Below the pieces are notes generated by a model. That model made no database searches. It saw only the letters and a list, made by a program, of their open reading frames with translations, and was not told where the DNA came from. From Conexibacter woesei DSM 14684 (GTDB lineage Bacteria > Actinomycetota > Thermoleophilia > Solirubrobacterales > Solirubrobacteraceae): DNA of 64,000 bases. Made by a program: the position numbers and the translations under genes. The stretch spans positions 5,442,001 through 5,506,000 of the forward strand of contig NC_013739.1 in NCBI RefSeq assembly GCF_000025265.1, in the 5' to 3' direction. Within the stretch, counting starts at the first letter, position 1. Each line of letters begins with the position of its first letter. Below are positions 1 through 8,142 of this stretch, piece by piece.

Positions 1-622
1 TGCTGCGCCAGACCAGCTCGACGTCGGTCGGCGCCGCCCACGACTGCGGCGCGGTGCTCGTCGTGCGGAAGCCGGTCGCGGTGCGATTGACCTCGCCCGG
101 CAGCCCCGGAACGTGGACGGCGCGCCGCACGCGCACGCCTTCGGCGTAGAGCTGGCGCGTGTCGAGCGCGCCGACGTCGGCGCGCCAGATCCGCTTGGCC
201 GGGTCGACGAGTCTCCAGTTGCGTACCGTGCGACCGCCGGACAGCACGGGCTCGGCGCCGGGCGCCGCCGCGTAGACGACGTCGTGGCCGTTGCGACCGG
301 AGTCGGCGGCGCCGAGCACGAAGGTGCTCGACAGCTCGTAGGTCCCGCCGGCCAGCTCGACGCGCAGGTCGCCGCTCATCGCGGGAGCGGCGGCGCGGAC
401 CTGCTCGCGCGCCGTCTCCAGCTGACACGGGCGCCAGCGCGTGCACGCCTGCCCGCGCCCGTCCGGCGCCACGCTCCAGCTGCTGCGCTTGTGCTGGACA
501 CGGCCGTCGCGTTCGCCGGGGCCGTCGCCGTTCGCCGCGAGCGCGGTCCCGCCGCTCGCCGCGCAGGTCACCGCGGTCGCGAGGACGAGGACGCTCCTCC
601 GACATGAATTCACCGGTCGCAT
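1..622 (-). CDS. Secreted right-handed beta-helix protein, N-terminal part (cut by window edge)
   Basis: The 3' end lies outside the window. The start is the ATG at 622, preceded by a GAAGAGAGAG ribosome site. It gives MRPVNSCRRSVL followed by a hydrophobic stretch and an Ala-rich cleavage region, i.e. a Sec-type signal peptide of about 30 residues. The visible 200 residues match the start of the protein at 11179-13545 almost position for position (WNVAPDGRGQSC-like, LGAADSGRNGHDVVYAAAPG, LDTRQLYA and VHVPGLPG segments), so this is its paralogue. That protein continues into a parallel beta-helix, so a secreted polysaccharide-binding or lyase/hydrolase role is inferred by analogy. The promoter and operators of the two genes are also duplicated. 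Family assignment rests on the complete paralogue. Confidence 0.8.
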   Translation of the reverse strand, partial: MRPVNSCRRSVLVLATAVTCAASGGTALAANGDGPGERDGRVQHKRSSWSVAPDGRGQACTRWRPCQLETAREQVRAAAPAMSGDLRVELAGGTYELSSTFVLGAADSGRNGHDVVYAAAPGAEPVLSGGRTVRNWRLVDPAKRIWRADVGALDTRQLYAEGVRVRRAVHVPGLPGEVNRTATGFRTTSTAPQSWAAPTDVELVWRS

Positions 623-656
623 TGCTCTCTCTTCCGTTAGGCACACTGATAACTGC

Positions 657-680
657 GGCGTCACCTGTGCGGGTGACGCC
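657..680 (-). promoter_or_regulatory. 9-bp inverted repeat in the 5' leader of the beta-helix gene
   Basis: GGCGTCACC (657-665), 6-base loop, GGTGACGCC (672-680): a perfect 9-bp inverted repeat between the predicted transcription start (near 718) and the start codon at 622. A closely similar element (GGCGTCACC / GGTAACGCC) occupies the same place upstream of the paralogue at 13577-13598. It could be an RNA hairpin in the leader or a DNA operator; sequence alone does not decide. Confidence 0.5.
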
Positions 681-724
681 CGGCGTTGCCACTCGCTCGG
701 CGGCTGACGCTCAGTGTGGCGTCG

Positions 725-753
725 AGCCTAACGAGGTGAGTGACGTGCGTCAA
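725..753 (-). promoter_or_regulatory. Sigma70-type promoter of the beta-helix gene
   Basis: On the minus strand: TTGACG (753-748), 17-bp spacer, TAGGCT (730-725). The same two hexamers with the same 17-bp spacing precede the paralogous gene at 13646-13674, which makes this a convincing promoter. The leader to the ATG at 622 would be about 95 nt. Confidence 0.7.
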
Positions 754-755
754 GC

Positions 756-834
756 AGATTGGCGCCAATCTTTGGTCAGATCCCGGTCACTGGTCCCGAC
801 ATCGCCAGAGATCCCCATATTCTGGCGCCAATCT
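756..834. promoter_or_regulatory. Pair of GGCGCC-centred palindromic operators
   Basis: Site 1 is a perfect 16-bp palindrome AGATTGGCGCCAATCT (756-771), immediately upstream of the -35 box. Site 2 (819-834) keeps TGGCGCCAATCT but has a degenerate left arm. The centres are 63 bp apart, about six helical turns. The same arrangement recurs at 13679-13752 with 62-bp spacing. LacI/GalR-family repressors favour palindromes of this kind, but no LacI gene is in the window, so the binding protein is unknown. Confidence 0.65.
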
Positions 835-848
835 TTCGCTTGCGTGGC

Positions 849-2252
849 TCAGCGTCTCGGCTCGCTCTCCCGCTCGACACGCCACGCGTGGGCGTCGGCA
901 GGACGCACGACGCGGATGCCCTCGCCGATCGCGCGCACCTCGAAACGGTGTCTCCCGACCGCGAGGCCGGCGTAGCGCCGGTCGGCACCGCACGGCTCCC
1001 AGCGGCCACCGTCCAGCCGGCACTCGAACGCCGCGTTCGCGGGGATCGAGCGGAACGCGAATCTCGCCGTCCTCCGCGTCGTCACGGCCGGCGGCGCAGT
1101 GGTGATCTCGACCGCGGGATCGGTCGAGCGCGCGCCGAGCGTCCGGATCAGGTTGCGATAGAGGTCGAACGACGGCTTCGGCGTGTAGTCGTCTCTCAGC
1201 AGACCGAGCGCGACGAAGGGGTCGCCGAGGTCGCTGCGATCGTCGCGCAGACCCCACTGCTCGTACGCGCGGATGTTGTAGACGCCGCGGTAGTCGTGGA
1301 CCGCCTTGATCAGCTGGCCGAGCGCCTCGACCTGCGCCTCGGCCGAGCGGTCGCCGCCGGTCCCGAAGCCGTTCTCGGTCACATGCAACGGCATCGAGTC
1401 GGGGAAGCCGGCGGCACGGATCAGGCAGTAGCGGGCGTTGCGCAGCGCTCTCGCCATCTCGGCGCGGTAGTCGAAGCCGGGCACGTACGGGCCGAACGCG
1501 CCGGGGTAGGCGTCGAGCCCGACGAAGTCGACAGCACGCCGGAAGTCGCGGTTGCCGACCCGCCGGATCTCGTCGAAGAACGAGCGGCCGCCGTCAGGCG
1601 CGATGCTCTCGGCGGCGTTGAAGCCGACCTTCGTGCGGTTGTTGCCCATCCGCCGCAGCTCGTCCTTCGCGGCGAGCACGCCGTCGACGATCGCCTCGAC
1701 CGGCATCAGGCCCCACGGCGGCCCGAGCGGGACGTTCGCCTCCTCGCCGATCACGAACGTCGCCGCGTGCGGCGCCAGCTCGCGGACCTTGGCGCGCACG
1801 TACCGCACCCAGCCCGCACGGTCGCGGCTCTTGCTGTTGAACCACAGCACGACCTCGAGCCGCCGGGTAGCGGTCGTGTACTGCACCGGGTTCGCCGGGA
1901 AGTCGCCGATCGCCCCTCTGTCGCCGGCGTCGTTGAACCAGCTCGACGCCTTGACGATGAACGGCTTGCTGCCGCCCTGAAGCCGGTCGAGCGCCCGCTC
2001 GATCTTCGCCGGCCGGTCGGGGGCGCCAGCGCCCATGCCCAGCTCGGTCGCGTACGTCCCCGTGCCGATCACCGTCCCGAACACGAGCGGCGGAGCGGTG
2101 ACGCCCCACCAGGGGTCCGGCGCGGCGGCCTGGTTGCAGACCGGCGCCGGCACTGCGAGCGCGGTGCTCGTCAGCGGGCCTATCGCGAGCGCGAGCAACG
2201 CGCCGCCGATCCCGAGCGCGGCGCGGCGCCGCGCGAGTCGGGGTCTCCTCAT
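849..2252 (-). CDS. Secreted glycoside-hydrolase-like TIM-barrel protein with C-terminal accessory domain
   Basis: 467 residues. The start ATG at 2252 follows a GAGGAGGA ribosome site. Residues 1-34 form an Arg-rich then hydrophobic signal peptide ending in ALA. Residues about 45-370 look like a clan GH-A (beta/alpha)8 barrel: IGEEAN (E170/E171, candidate acid/base) and VTENGFGT (E293, candidate nucleophile; the TENG pattern is typical of such nucleophiles). The C-terminal about 90 residues (FRSIPANAAFECRLDGG...) resemble a small beta-sandwich seen on exported actinobacterial proteins. It lies between the beta-helix gene and a divergent FG-GAP gene, which fits extracellular carbohydrate processing. 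The substrate cannot be predicted, and no glycosidase family is assigned. Confidence 0.6.
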   Translation of the reverse strand: MRRPRLARRRAALGIGGALLALAIGPLTSTALAVPAPVCNQAAAPDPWWGVTAPPLVFGTVIGTGTYATELGMGAGAPDRPAKIERALDRLQGGSKPFIVKASSWFNDAGDRGAIGDFPANPVQYTTATRRLEVVLWFNSKSRDRAGWVRYVRAKVRELAPHAATFVIGEEANVPLGPPWGLMPVEAIVDGVLAAKDELRRMGNNRTKVGFNAAESIAPDGGRSFFDEIRRVGNRDFRRAVDFVGLDAYPGAFGPYVPGFDYRAEMARALRNARYCLIRAAGFPDSMPLHVTENGFGTGGDRSAEAQVEALGQLIKAVHDYRGVYNIRAYEQWGLRDDRSDLGDPFVALGLLRDDYTPKPSFDLYRNLIRTLGARSTDPAVEITTAPPAVTTRRTARFAFRSIPANAAFECRLDGGRWEPCGADRRYAGLAVGRHRFEVRAIGEGIRVVRPADAHAWRVERESEPRR

Positions 2253-2303
2253 CTCATCCTCCTCCTCGCGAACCGGCGTCGGCCGGCAATCGCAGGATCC
2301 GTC

Positions 2304-2340
2304 GATTTCAGGATCCGTCTGATTTCATGATCTGAAATCA
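2304..2340. promoter_or_regulatory. Inverted repeat upstream of the glycosidase gene
   Basis: TGATTTCA (2320-2327), 5 bp, TGAAATCA (2333-2340) is a perfect 8-bp inverted repeat, with a further GATTTCA copy in direct orientation at 2304-2310. It sits 50-90 bp upstream of the start at 2252 in locally AT-rich DNA. This suggests an operator near the promoter; the cognate regulator is unknown. Confidence 0.5.
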
Positions 2341-2410
2341 TTTTCACGACCTGAAGCGGAGGGTAGTTCGCGGGTCTCGACGTGTCAAGCGCACGCGCTC
2401 GTCGCCCAAC

Positions 2411-2451
2411 CGTCCTGGATTGCTGTCGCTCTACGACCACAATCCAGGACG
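2411..2451. promoter_or_regulatory. 12-bp perfect inverted repeat in divergent intergenic region
   Basis: CGTCCTGGATTG (2411-2422), 17-nt spacer, CAATCCAGGACG (2440-2451). It lies between the divergent genes starting at 2252 and 2512, so it cannot be a normal terminator for either. It is a candidate operator for the FG-GAP gene or for both genes. Confidence 0.5.
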
Positions 2452-2511
2452 ACCGGCCCTCGTGTGAGCCTGCCAGCGCAGCCGACCTGCGCATACCCGA
2501 TACTCCAGTAC

Positions 2512-4500
2512 ATGAGAGATCGTGCTCGCGTCCTGCGCGCGATCGCGCTGGGCGCTGCCGCCGCGGTGCTGGCGGTCGCAGTCCAGGCCGACGCGGCCGT
2601 GACGTTCGGCGCAGCCGCCGACTATCCCGTCGGCGACGCCCCGCGCAGCCTCGCGACGGGCGACCTCGACGGCGACGGAGCACCCGACCTCGTGACGGCG
2701 GACTCCGACGCGAGCAGCGTCTCCGTGCTGCTCGGCAGCGGATCCGGCGTCTTCGGCGCACGGACCGCGTACCCGGCCGGGTCCGTCCCGTTCGGCGTCG
2801 CGACGGGCGAGTTCGGCGGCGACGGCAGACTCGACGTCGTCGCGACCGACGCCGCTGGGAACACGCTCGGGCTGCTCGCCGGCGACGGCGCGGGAGCGCT
2901 CGCCGCGCCGACTCCGTTCATGGCCGGCGCCACCCCCGCCGGGGTCGCGACCGGCGACTTCGACGGCGACGGCGATCTCGACGCCGCGACAGCGAACTTC
3001 AGCGGCGCGAACGTGTCGGTGCTGCACGGCGACGGCGCCGGCGGCTTCGCCCCCGCGGTCGGCTACGAGGTCGGCTTCCAGCCGATCGCGATCGTCGCCG
3101 CGGACCTCGACGGCGACGACGATCTCGACCTCGCGGTCGCCAACCAGCTCACCGCGAACGTCTCGACCCTGCTCAACGACGGCAGCGGAACGTTCGCGAG
3201 ACCCGTGCTCGCGTACCCCGCCGGGTTCACGCCGAGCGCGCTCGCCGCGGGCGACTTCGACGGCGACGGCGCGACCGACCTCGCGGTCGTCAACACTGCC
3301 TTCAGCAGACTCTCGATCCTGTCCGGCGAGGGCGACGGCGCCTTCGCGGCGCCCGTCGAGTACGAACCGGGCGCCGCCCCCGCCGGTGTCGCGAGCGCCG
3401 ACTTCGACGGCGACGGGGACCTCGATCTCGCTGTCAGCCTCCAGCTGCCGGACGACAGCGCGGTCGTGATCCTCGAGAACGACGGGACTGGAGCGTTCAC
3501 CCTCTCGCCCACGAGCCATCCGGTCGCGGCCGGCGCGGGCGCGATCGTCGCCCGCGACCTCAACGGCGACCGGCGCCCCGACGTCGCGGTCGCCGGCCAG
3601 GCCGCGAACGCCGTCTCGGTGCTGCTCAACAGCGGGCAGCCGGCGATCTCCGTCACTCCGGCCAGCCTCGACTTCGGCAGCGTCGCAGTCGGCCAGCCCA
3701 GCGCCTCCCGCACGGTGACCGTCACCAACCCGGCCGGCAACGCCGCGCTGCACGTCGACGCGCTGGAGCTGATCGGCGCCGCCGCCGGCGACTTCGCCGT
3801 CGCCGCGGAGGACTGCACCGGCGCCCCGCTGCTCGTCGGCGACGGCTGCACGATCGAGCTGCGTGCGACGCCGACCGCTTCCGGCGCGCGCGCCGCGACC
3901 CTGCAGCTCGCCGAGGACGCGCCCGGCGAGCCGGCGACCGTCGCGCTGGCCATCGCCGGCGTCGCGTCCGATCCGCCCGCGAGACCGGGAGCGGCATCGG
4001 CTGGGCCGGCCACACCAGCCGGGCCGCCGCCGTCCGCCCGCTCCCGTCTGCTGCTGAGCGACGTCTCCGGCTCGCCCTACTGCCTCGCGCAGGCGGGCAG
4101 ACGACGTGCCGGCGCCGCCCGCGACATCACGATCTCGTACACGCTCAGCCACGCTGCGCAGATGACGTTCGCGCTCCAGCGGCGCGCCCGCCCACCGGCG
4201 CCGATCCGCACGGTCTGCCCGCGCCGGCCGACCGGCGGCAGAGCGCTCCCGGTCGCCTACGTCGACGTGACGACCGGGCAGCTGCTCGCGCCCGCGGCGA
4301 AAGCCCGCGCGGCCGCGGTCGCCGGACGTCCGGTCAGCGTCACGGTCGCGGCGAGCGCGGGCCACAACAGCTTCCCGCTCTCGCGGCTGCTCGCGGGCAG
4401 ACGGCCGCGGCCCGGCTCGTACCGGGTCCTGCTGTCGGGCAGACGCGCCGACGGCGAGCGCTCGCGGCGCGCGGCGGTGAAGTTCCCCGTCCTGAGATAG
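2512..4500 (+). CDS. Secreted FG-GAP/VCBS repeat protein with choice-of-anchor D-type domain
   Basis: 662 residues from ATG 2512; an in-frame GTG at 2464 would add 16 residues and hide the signal peptide, so it is less likely. The first 25 residues are a clear signal peptide ending QADA. Residues about 30-380 hold repeated calcium-binding loops of the FG-GAP/VCBS type (DLDGDGAPDL, DFDGDGDLDA, DLDGDDDLDL, DFDGDGATDL, DLNGDRRPDV), expected to build a beta-propeller. Residues about 385-490 resemble an ASPM-SPD-2-Hydin/choice-of-anchor D immunoglobulin-like domain (ASLDFGSVAVGQ start). The tail is unassigned. Likely extracellular binding or adhesion. Arginines near the end are often AGA. Ribosome site is weak. 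Confidence 0.75.
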   Translation: MRDRARVLRAIALGAAAAVLAVAVQADAAVTFGAAADYPVGDAPRSLATGDLDGDGAPDLVTADSDASSVSVLLGSGSGVFGARTAYPAGSVPFGVATGEFGGDGRLDVVATDAAGNTLGLLAGDGAGALAAPTPFMAGATPAGVATGDFDGDGDLDAATANFSGANVSVLHGDGAGGFAPAVGYEVGFQPIAIVAADLDGDDDLDLAVANQLTANVSTLLNDGSGTFARPVLAYPAGFTPSALAAGDFDGDGATDLAVVNTAFSRLSILSGEGDGAFAAPVEYEPGAAPAGVASADFDGDGDLDLAVSLQLPDDSAVVILENDGTGAFTLSPTSHPVAAGAGAIVARDLNGDRRPDVAVAGQAANAVSVLLNSGQPAISVTPASLDFGSVAVGQPSASRTVTVTNPAGNAALHVDALELIGAAAGDFAVAAEDCTGAPLLVGDGCTIELRATPTASGARAATLQLAEDAPGEPATVALAIAGVASDPPARPGAASAGPATPAGPPPSARSRLLLSDVSGSPYCLAQAGRRRAGAARDITISYTLSHAAQMTFALQRRARPPAPIRTVCPRRPTGGRALPVAYVDVTTGQLLAPAAKARAAAVAGRPVSVTVAASAGHNSFPLSRLLAGRRPRPGSYRVLLSGRRADGERSRRAAVKFPVLR

Positions 4501-4506
4501 GCGGGC

Positions 4507-5076
4507 TCACACCGCGATCGCTCTGCGGAACGCGCGGAGGCAGAGGCTCAGCGCGTCGTGCTTGGACGCCTCGTTGACGCGCGCGTGCTCCCACGCGGTG
4601 TAGAGCAGCGACCACATCGCCAGCTGGATCCACGCGGCCGGCTGCTCGGGGTCGATCGTCCCCTCGGCGTGGCCGCGGCCGATCGCGGCGAGGATCGCAC
4701 GATCGGAGTCGGACTCCTCCTCCCAGGCCGGATCTTCCATCAGCCGCGGTTCGTTGAACAGCAGCATCAGCACGTCGCCGAGCTCGAACAGCTCCTGGCA
4801 GAGCCGTTCCAGCGCCTCCAGCGCCGGCCCCTCCTCCAGGCGGGCGCGCGCGATCGCGAGGTCGGCCCGCTCCAGCGCGTCGGCGGAGATCGCCTGCAGC
4901 AGGTCGCCGCGCTCGGGGAAGTAGCGGTGCAGGGTCGTCCGCCCGACGCCGGCCGCTCCGGCGATCTCGGCGAGCGGGGCGCCGAAGTCTCTCGACAGCA
5001 CCCTGACCGCGGCGTCGAGGATCGCGCGGCGGGTGCGGGCCTGGACCGCCGTTCTGGATCTTGCGCCGGGGCTCAT
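4507..5076 (-). CDS. TetR-family transcriptional regulator
   Basis: 189 residues from ATG 5076. The N-terminal helix-turn-helix is visible: RRAILDAAVRVL, then IAGAAGVGRTTLHRYFPERGDL, the standard TetR recognition helix with the YF pair. The remaining 130 residues are helical, as expected of a ligand/dimer domain. It is divergent from the ABC exporter at 5150, and the 73-bp gap contains a near-perfect palindrome overlapping the exporter start. It is therefore most likely the repressor of that exporter and of itself. The inducer is unknown. Its 3' end is 6 bp from the convergent FG-GAP gene. Confidence 0.85.
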   Translation of the reverse strand: MSPGARSRTAVQARTRRAILDAAVRVLSRDFGAPLAEIAGAAGVGRTTLHRYFPERGDLLQAISADALERADLAIARARLEEGPALEALERLCQELFELGDVLMLLFNEPRLMEDPAWEEESDSDRAILAAIGRGHAEGTIDPEQPAAWIQLAMWSLLYTAWEHARVNEASKHDALSLCLRAFRRAIAV

Positions 5077-5125
5077 GCCCGGGAACGTACAGAAGCACGC
5101 CCACGTCAGGACGACACACTTCCCG

Positions 5126-5149
5126 AAATGGAACATGTATGCTCCATTT
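5126..5149. promoter_or_regulatory. TetR operator overlapping a leaderless -10 box
   Basis: AAATGGAACAT (5126-5136), 2 bp, ATGCTCCATTT (5139-5149): 10 of 11 positions are symmetric. It ends directly at the exporter ATG (5150). TATGCT (5138-5143) lies six bases before that ATG and has the TANNNT form of an actinobacterial -10 element, and no ribosome site is present. A leaderless mRNA whose promoter is covered by the operator is the simplest reading. Confidence 0.65.
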
Positions 5150-6943
5150 ATGACTTCCGACGCTCCGTACTCCTCACGTGCCCGGATCCTCTGGTCGTTC
5201 GCCCGGCCGCACCGCGGGAAGCTGGCGCTCGGGCTCGTCCTCGGCTTGGTCGGCTCGGCGGGCGGCCTCGCGGCGCCGATGGTCACGAAGTGGGTGCTCG
5301 ACGCGCTCGCGGCGTCGGACTCGCTCGCGTGGCCGGTCGCGGCGCTGCTCGGGCTGGCGGTCGTCGGCGCGGCGGTGTCGTGGTACCAGTGGACGCTGCT
5401 CGGCTCGCTCGGCGAGCGGGTCGTGCTCGACGCCCGCCGCGCGATCGTCACGCGCTACCTCGGCGCGACGGTGCCGGCGCTGACCGCGAGACCCAGCGGC
5501 GAGCTCGTCACGCGCGCGACCTCGGACACCGTGCTGCTGCGGGAGGCGGCCTCCTCCAGCGTCGTCGGCCTGATCAACGGGACCGTGATGCTGATCGGGA
5601 CGCTCGTCCTGATGGGCGTGCTCGACCTGGTCCTGCTGGCGACCACAATCGGCGCCGTCGTGATCGTCGGCATCCTCTTCGCCCTGCTGATGCCGGGGAT
5701 CGCCGTCGCGCAGGAGAGATCGCAGGAGCACATCGGCAGGCTCGGCGGGGTGCTCGAAGGCGCGGTCCGCGCGATCCGCACCGTCAAGGCCAGCCAGGCC
5801 GAGGAGCGGCTGTCGCGGCAGATCCTCACGGAGGCGGAGGCGTCAGCCGAGCACAGCATCAGAGCGGTGCGCCGCGAGGCGCTCGCATGGAGCATCGCGT
5901 GGACCGGTGTGCAGCTCGCGATCGTCCTGATCCTCAGCATCGGCGCCTGGCGCGTCAGCGAGGGCCAGCTCGAGGTCTCCAGCCTGATCGCGTTCCTGCT
6001 CTACGCCTTCGGCCTGATGGAGCCGATCTCGGAGCTGACCGAGGAGACCACGACGCTGCAGGCCGGGATCGCCGCGGCGGGACGGATCCGCGAGGTCGAG
6101 CAGCTGGAGCTGGAGCGCGACGAGCGCGTCGCGCGGCCCGAGCTGGCCGTCTCGCCGACGAGATCCGGCGCGAGTGCGCCGCCGATCCTCGAGCTGCGCG
6201 ACGTCAGCGCCGCCTACGGACCCGGGCTGCCGCGCGCGGTCGACCGCGTCAGCCTGACGATCCCGCGCCGCGGCCACGTCGCGATCGTCGGCCCGTCCGG
6301 CGCCGGCAAGACGACACTGCTGTCGCTGCTGCTGCGCTTCCTCGAACCGCAGGGCGGCGAGCTGCGGCTCGCCGGCACGCCCTACTCGGCGTTGACGCAC
6401 GCGCAGGTGCGCGAGCGGTTCGCCTACGTCGAGCAGGACACCCCGGTCGTCCCCGGCACGATCGGCGACAACCTCCGCTTCAGCCACCCGCAGGCGGACG
6501 AGGACGAGCTGCGGCGCGTGCTCGCCGCCGTGCGGCTCGACGACCCGGCGAGCGGCATCGCCGGCCGGCTCGACGAGCCGCTCGCGAACGGCTCGGTCTC
6601 CGGCGGCCAGCGTCAACGGATCGCGCTCGCGCGCGCGATCCTGCGCAACCCCGAGGTGCTGCTGCTCGACGAGGCGACCGCGCAGCTCGACGGCCTCACC
6701 GAGGCGTCGATCCACGCCAGCGTCCGGCGGCAGGCCGAGCAGGGCGCCGTCGTGACCGTCGCCCACCGGCTCTCGACCGTCGTCGACGCCGATGTGATCG
6801 TCGTGATGGAGGCCGGCCGGATCCGGACGCGCGGCACCCACTCCGAGCTGCTCGCGCGCGACCCGCTCTATCAGCGGCTCGTGGAGGCGCTGCGACTCGA
6901 CCGCCCGGCTCAGGAGCCGGCGAGCGCGCCCGCCACCTCCTGA
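5150..6943 (+). CDS. ABC exporter, fused membrane and ATPase domains (MDR/MsbA-like)
   Basis: 597 residues from ATG 5150 (MTSDAPYSSRARILW). About residues 20-310 form a six-helix exporter membrane domain. The ATPase follows: Walker A GPSGAGKTT near 381, signature SGGQRQR near 484, Walker B VLLLDEAT near 504, and switch-region VAHRLST near 537. Length and domain order fit a half-transporter that works as a dimer, or as a heterodimer with a partner not seen here. The adjacent divergent TetR gene suggests inducible export of a toxic or signalling compound. Its last 34 bp overlap the 3' end of the convergent sugar-ATPase gene, an unusual arrangement. Confidence 0.88.
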   Translation: MTSDAPYSSRARILWSFARPHRGKLALGLVLGLVGSAGGLAAPMVTKWVLDALAASDSLAWPVAALLGLAVVGAAVSWYQWTLLGSLGERVVLDARRAIVTRYLGATVPALTARPSGELVTRATSDTVLLREAASSSVVGLINGTVMLIGTLVLMGVLDLVLLATTIGAVVIVGILFALLMPGIAVAQERSQEHIGRLGGVLEGAVRAIRTVKASQAEERLSRQILTEAEASAEHSIRAVRREALAWSIAWTGVQLAIVLILSIGAWRVSEGQLEVSSLIAFLLYAFGLMEPISELTEETTTLQAGIAAAGRIREVEQLELERDERVARPELAVSPTRSGASAPPILELRDVSAAYGPGLPRAVDRVSLTIPRRGHVAIVGPSGAGKTTLLSLLLRFLEPQGGELRLAGTPYSALTHAQVRERFAYVEQDTPVVPGTIGDNLRFSHPQADEDELRRVLAAVRLDDPASGIAGRLDEPLANGSVSGGQRQRIALARAILRNPEVLLLDEATAQLDGLTEASIHASVRRQAEQGAVVTVAHRLSTVVDADVIVVMEAGRIRTRGTHSELLARDPLYQRLVEALRLDRPAQEPASAPATS

Positions 6944-8136
6944 GCCTGCTCCCGGATCGCCGCGCCGCTGCCGAGGTCGAAGACGTGCAGCGCGGCGGGG
7001 TCGACCGCCAGCCGCACGCGCTCGCCCTCGGCGGCGCCGGTCGCGCTGCCGACGCTCGCGATCATGCGGCAGCCGGCGCCGTCCCCGCCCGCCGTCTCCT
7101 CGCCGGCCTCGTCGGCCGCCGCGCGCGTGTCGTCGGTCACGACCTGGCGCCCACCGACGACGAAGTGCAGGTGCGTCGTGCGACCGAGCAGCTCGCGCAG
7201 CTCGACCGTCGCCTCCAGCTCGCACGCGTCGGCGACGGCCGTCTCGCCGGCGCCGACGAGGTCCTCGGGCCGGATCCCGAGCGCGACGCGACGGCCGGCG
7301 TACGCGTGCAGCGCCGGCCGCTCCGCCAGCACCCGCCGCGGCAGCTCCAGCCGGTGCTCGCCGAAGGAGAGCGCGAGCCCGTCGCCCGCGCGCTCCAGCG
7401 ACGCCTCGACGAGGTTCATCGTCGGCGAGCCCATGAACGCCGCGACGAACAGGTTGCACGGCCGCTCGAACAGCTCCTGCGGAGGCCCGAGCTGCTGGAT
7501 CCGGCCGTGGTTCATCACCGCCACCACGTCACCCAGCGTCATCGCCTCGGTCTGGTCGTGCGTCACGTAGACGGTCGTGACGCCGAGGTCGCGCTGCAGC
7601 CGCGCGATCTCCGCGCGCATGTGCCCGCGCAGCTTCGCGTCGAGGTTCGACAACGGCTCGTCCATCAGGAACGCGCGCGGCTGGCGCACGATCGCGCGGC
7701 CCATCGCGACGCGCTGGCGCTGCCCGCCCGACAGCGCCCGCGGCTTCTTCTCCAGCAGCTCGACCAGCCCGAGCACCCCGGCGGCCCGCCGCACCGCGGC
7801 GGTGGCCTCGGCCTTCGAGGCGCCGCGGCGGCGCAGCCCGAACGCCATGTTGTCGGCGACCGACATGTGCGGGTAGAGCGCGTAGCTCTGGAACACCATC
7901 GCGATGTCGCGTCTGCTCGGCGGCACGTCGTTGACGGCCTCGCCGCCGACGCGGATCTCGCCGTCGCTGATCCGCTCCAGCCCGGCGATCATCCGCAGCA
8001 GCGTCGTCTTGCCGCAGCCTGAGGGGCCGACGAGCACGACGAAGCTGCCGTCGGCGATCTCCAGGCTCACCTCGGAGACCGCTTGCGTGCCGTCCGCGTA
8101 GACCTTCGTGACGCGGTCGACGTCGATCTCAGCCAT
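6910..8136 (-). CDS. CUT1 sugar ABC transporter ATPase (MalK/MsmK/UgpC type)
   Basis: 408 residues. Walker A GPSGCGKTT at 37-45, Q-loop VFQSYALYPH near 81, signature LSGGQRQR near 135, Walker B FLMDEPLSNLD, switch YVTHDQTEA, and a C-terminal TOBE-like regulatory extension (GIRPEDL). The whole pattern is that of the shared ATPase of CUT1 sugar importers. It is the last gene of the cluster beta-helix, binding protein, two permeases, ATPase, starting 6 bp after the permease stop. It would energise import of the oligosaccharide released by the secreted enzymes. The 3' end overlaps the convergent ABC exporter by 34 bp. Confidence 0.92.
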   Translation of the reverse strand: MAEIDVDRVTKVYADGTQAVSEVSLEIADGSFVVLVGPSGCGKTTLLRMIAGLERISDGEIRVGGEAVNDVPPSRRDIAMVFQSYALYPHMSVADNMAFGLRRRGASKAEATAAVRRAAGVLGLVELLEKKPRALSGGQRQRVAMGRAIVRQPRAFLMDEPLSNLDAKLRGHMRAEIARLQRDLGVTTVYVTHDQTEAMTLGDVVAVMNHGRIQQLGPPQELFERPCNLFVAAFMGSPTMNLVEASLERAGDGLALSFGEHRLELPRRVLAERPALHAYAGRRVALGIRPEDLVGAGETAVADACELEATVELRELLGRTTHLHFVVGGRQVVTDDTRAAADEAGEETAGGDGAGCRMIASVGSATGAAEGERVRLAVDPAALHVFDLGSGAAIREQAQEVAGALAGS

Positions 8137-8142
8137 CCGTTC

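Noticed and set aside
4558-8022. A 1154-codon plus-strand open frame spanning TetR, ABC exporter and sugar ATPase
   Set aside because: It crosses three well-supported genes in other frames and has only Arg/Ala-rich low-complexity sequence.
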